From Albimonas sp963977235 (GTDB taxonomy: Bacteria > Pseudomonadota > Alphaproteobacteria > Rhodobacterales > Rhodobacteraceae), in assembly GCF_963977235.1 (NCBI RefSeq), contig NZ_CAXBOD010000010.1, positions 38,440 through 102,439 of the forward strand: 64,000 bases of DNA. Reading direction: 5' to 3'. The notes beneath the pieces are model-generated. The model saw only the letters and a program-made list of their open reading frames with translations. It searched no databases and was not told the origin of the DNA. Made by a program: the position numbers and the translations under genes. How positions within the stretch are numbered: position 1 is the first letter of the stretch; every line of letters starts with the position of its first letter. Below are positions 32,601-35,600 of this stretch, piece by piece.

Positions 32601-35600
32601 GAGGACAGCATCGAGGGCGGCGAGGGCCGCGACATCATCCTGGGCGACTTCGGCCTGATCGCCCAGGTTCCGGGCACGCTGAGGCTCTCCGACACCGGCC
32701 AGGTCACCCAGGTCGAGAGCACAAGCTTCGACGACGGCGCCAACGACCGCGTCGACGCGGGCGCGGGCGACGACATCGTGATCCTGGGGCTGGGCGACGA
32801 CACGGCCGACGCGGGCGAGGGCGCCGACATCCTGATCGGCGACCACGGACTGGCGCAGTTCGGGACGCTCGACGGCGACATCTCCCGGGTCGACCGGGTG
32901 GCCACGCTCGCCCCGACCCGCTCGGGCGAGGACGACCTGCGCGGCGGCGACGGGCGCGACGTGGCCTTCGGCGGCGGCGGGGCGGACCGGATCCTGGCCG
33001 GCGGCTCGGACGACGCCATCGACGTGGTTGTGGGCGACGACGGCGAGGCGATCTTCTCCGCCTCGGGCACGCTGGTCGAGATCCGCACCACCGACCCCGA
33101 CCAGGGCGCGGGCGACACCATCACCGCGGGCGGGGGCGCGGACGTGGTGCTCGGCGGCGCGGGCGAGGACGTGATCCTGGCCGCCACCGCCGGCGAGACC
33201 GCCGACGTGGAGGCCATCGTCGCCCGGATCGAGGCCGGCGACTACGCGGGCGTCGACGTGGGCGACGCGGCCGCCGACGTGGCGGTGGGCGACGACGGCG
33301 AGGCGTTCTTCACGCAGGACGGCGAGATCGTGCTGGTGCGCACGACCTCGCCCGAATACGGCGCGGACGACCTGATCGTGACGGGCGACGGCGCGGACGT
33401 GGTGCTGGGCGGCTCGGGCGCGGACGTGATCGTGGCCGGCGGCGGCGCCGACGCGGACGTGGTTCTGGGCGACAACGGCGAGGCGATCTTCGACCCCGCC
33501 AGCCCGCAGAGCGTGCTGCGCGAAGTCCGCTCCACCGACCCCGGGGTCCCGGGCGAGGCCGAGCATGGCGGCGACGACGTGATCCTGACGGGCGGCGGCG
33601 CGGACGTGGTGATCGGGGGGCTCGGCGCCGACCTGATCCTGGCGGGCGGCGCGGACGCCGCCGCCGACGTGGCGGTCGGCGACCAGGGTCGCGCGGTGTT
33701 CAACGCCGCGGGCATCCTGACCTTCATCGAAAGCACGGTCCCCGCCTCGGGCGGCGACGACGTCATCACCACGGGCCCCGGCGCGGACGTGGTCATCGGC
33801 GGCGCGGGGGCGGACGTGATCCTGGCCGCCACCGCCGGCGAGCAGGCCGACGTGGACGCGATCGTGGCCCTCGCCCGGGCCGGAGAGCTCGAGGCGATCG
33901 ACCCCGGCGACGACGCCGCCGACGTGGTGGTGGGCGACAATGGTCAGGCGATCTTCACCGACGCGCGCGAGCTGGCGCGCATCGAGACGACCGCCCCCGC
34001 CGAGGGCGGCGACGACATCATCGTCACCGGCGACGGGCCCGACATCGTGCTGGGCGGCGTCGGCGACGACATCATCGCGGCGGCCGGGGGCGCCGACAAC
34101 GACGTGGTCCTGGGCGACAACGGCGTGGCGATCTTCGACCCCGCCTCCCCCGAGAGCCTGCTGCGCCGGGTCGCCACCACCGATCCGCTGCACGGCGGCG
34201 ACGACCTGATCCTGACCGGGAACGGGGCGGACCTCGTGCTTGCCGGCTCTGGCGACGACCTGGTGCTGGCGGGCGGCGAGGATGCGGCCGTCGACATCGT
34301 GGTCGGCGACAATGGCGAGGCGATCTTCAACGCCGCCGGCGTGCTGACCCTGATCGAGAGCATCGATCCCGGCCACGGCGGGAACGACGTGATCACCACC
34401 GGGCTGGGCGCGGACATCGTCATCGGCGGGGCGGAGGCGGACCTGATCCTCGCGGCATCGGCAGGGGGCTCGGCTGATGTGGCGGTCATCGTCGCCCTGG
34501 TGGCGGCGGGCGACTACAACGCCATCGACCCGGGCGACTCCGCCGCCGACGTGGCCGTCGGCGACAACGGGCGGGCCACCTTCACCGAGGCCGGAGAGCT
34601 GAACCGGATCGAGACGACCTTCGCCGCGCATGGCGGCAACGACGTCGCCATCGCCGGCTCGGGCCCCGACATCGTGCTCGGCGGCACGGGCGACGACATC
34701 CTGGTCGCCTCGCTGACCACCGCGGCCGACGACGACGCCGAGGACACGGTGCTGGGCGACAACGGCTTTGTCACCTTCCTGGGGACCGGCGCGTTCGACG
34801 CGGGCGAGAGCGAGCGGATCGTGTCGTTCAACTTCGGCGCCGGCCATCCCGACCGCAACGTGACCGGCGTGGCCGGGGCCGTTCCCGCCGGCAACTGGAA
34901 CAACCTCGAGGGCGACGGCCCGGCGGTCTTCGGCGACGCGCCCACCGAACTGATCGAGTTCGACGACGGCGCCATCGCCGCGGGCGTGGCGATCGCCTGG
35001 CGCGGGGTGCGCGCCAACGGCGACGAGGATGATCTCGACGACGAGACCCACTCCGAGATCCGCCACCCCGGCACCGAGGACGAGCGCCTGTTCGAGGGTT
35101 ACCTCGCCGCCGACGACCATGAGGAGATCGCGGTCACCATCAGCGGGCTGGGGGCGCATTTCTCGAGCAGCGACGTCTACGTCTATCTGGACGCCGACGA
35201 CCATGACTCGCGCAGCGGGTCCTCGGTGCGCAGCCTCTCGGACGGGACGACGACGTTCCATCTCGACGATCCGGACGGGAACACGTTCGCGGGGACCTTC
35301 GTCGAGGTCTCCTCGACCGACCCCGACGCGGCGCAGACCGGCTCCTATGTGGTGTTCCGCAATGTGACGGGCGACGTCTTCGACCTGCGCATCGCGACGG
35401 CCGACGGCTCTCGCTACACGCAGGCCGCGATCAGCGGCATCCAGGTGGTGGGCCAGGCCCTGCCGATCGACCGGATCGAGAGCACCGATCCCCTGTTCGG
35501 CGGCGACGACGTGATCCTGACCGGAGGCGGCGGCGACGTGGTCATCGGCGGGCTCGGCGACGACCGCATCGAGGCCTTCGGCGACCCCAGCCGCGGCGCG

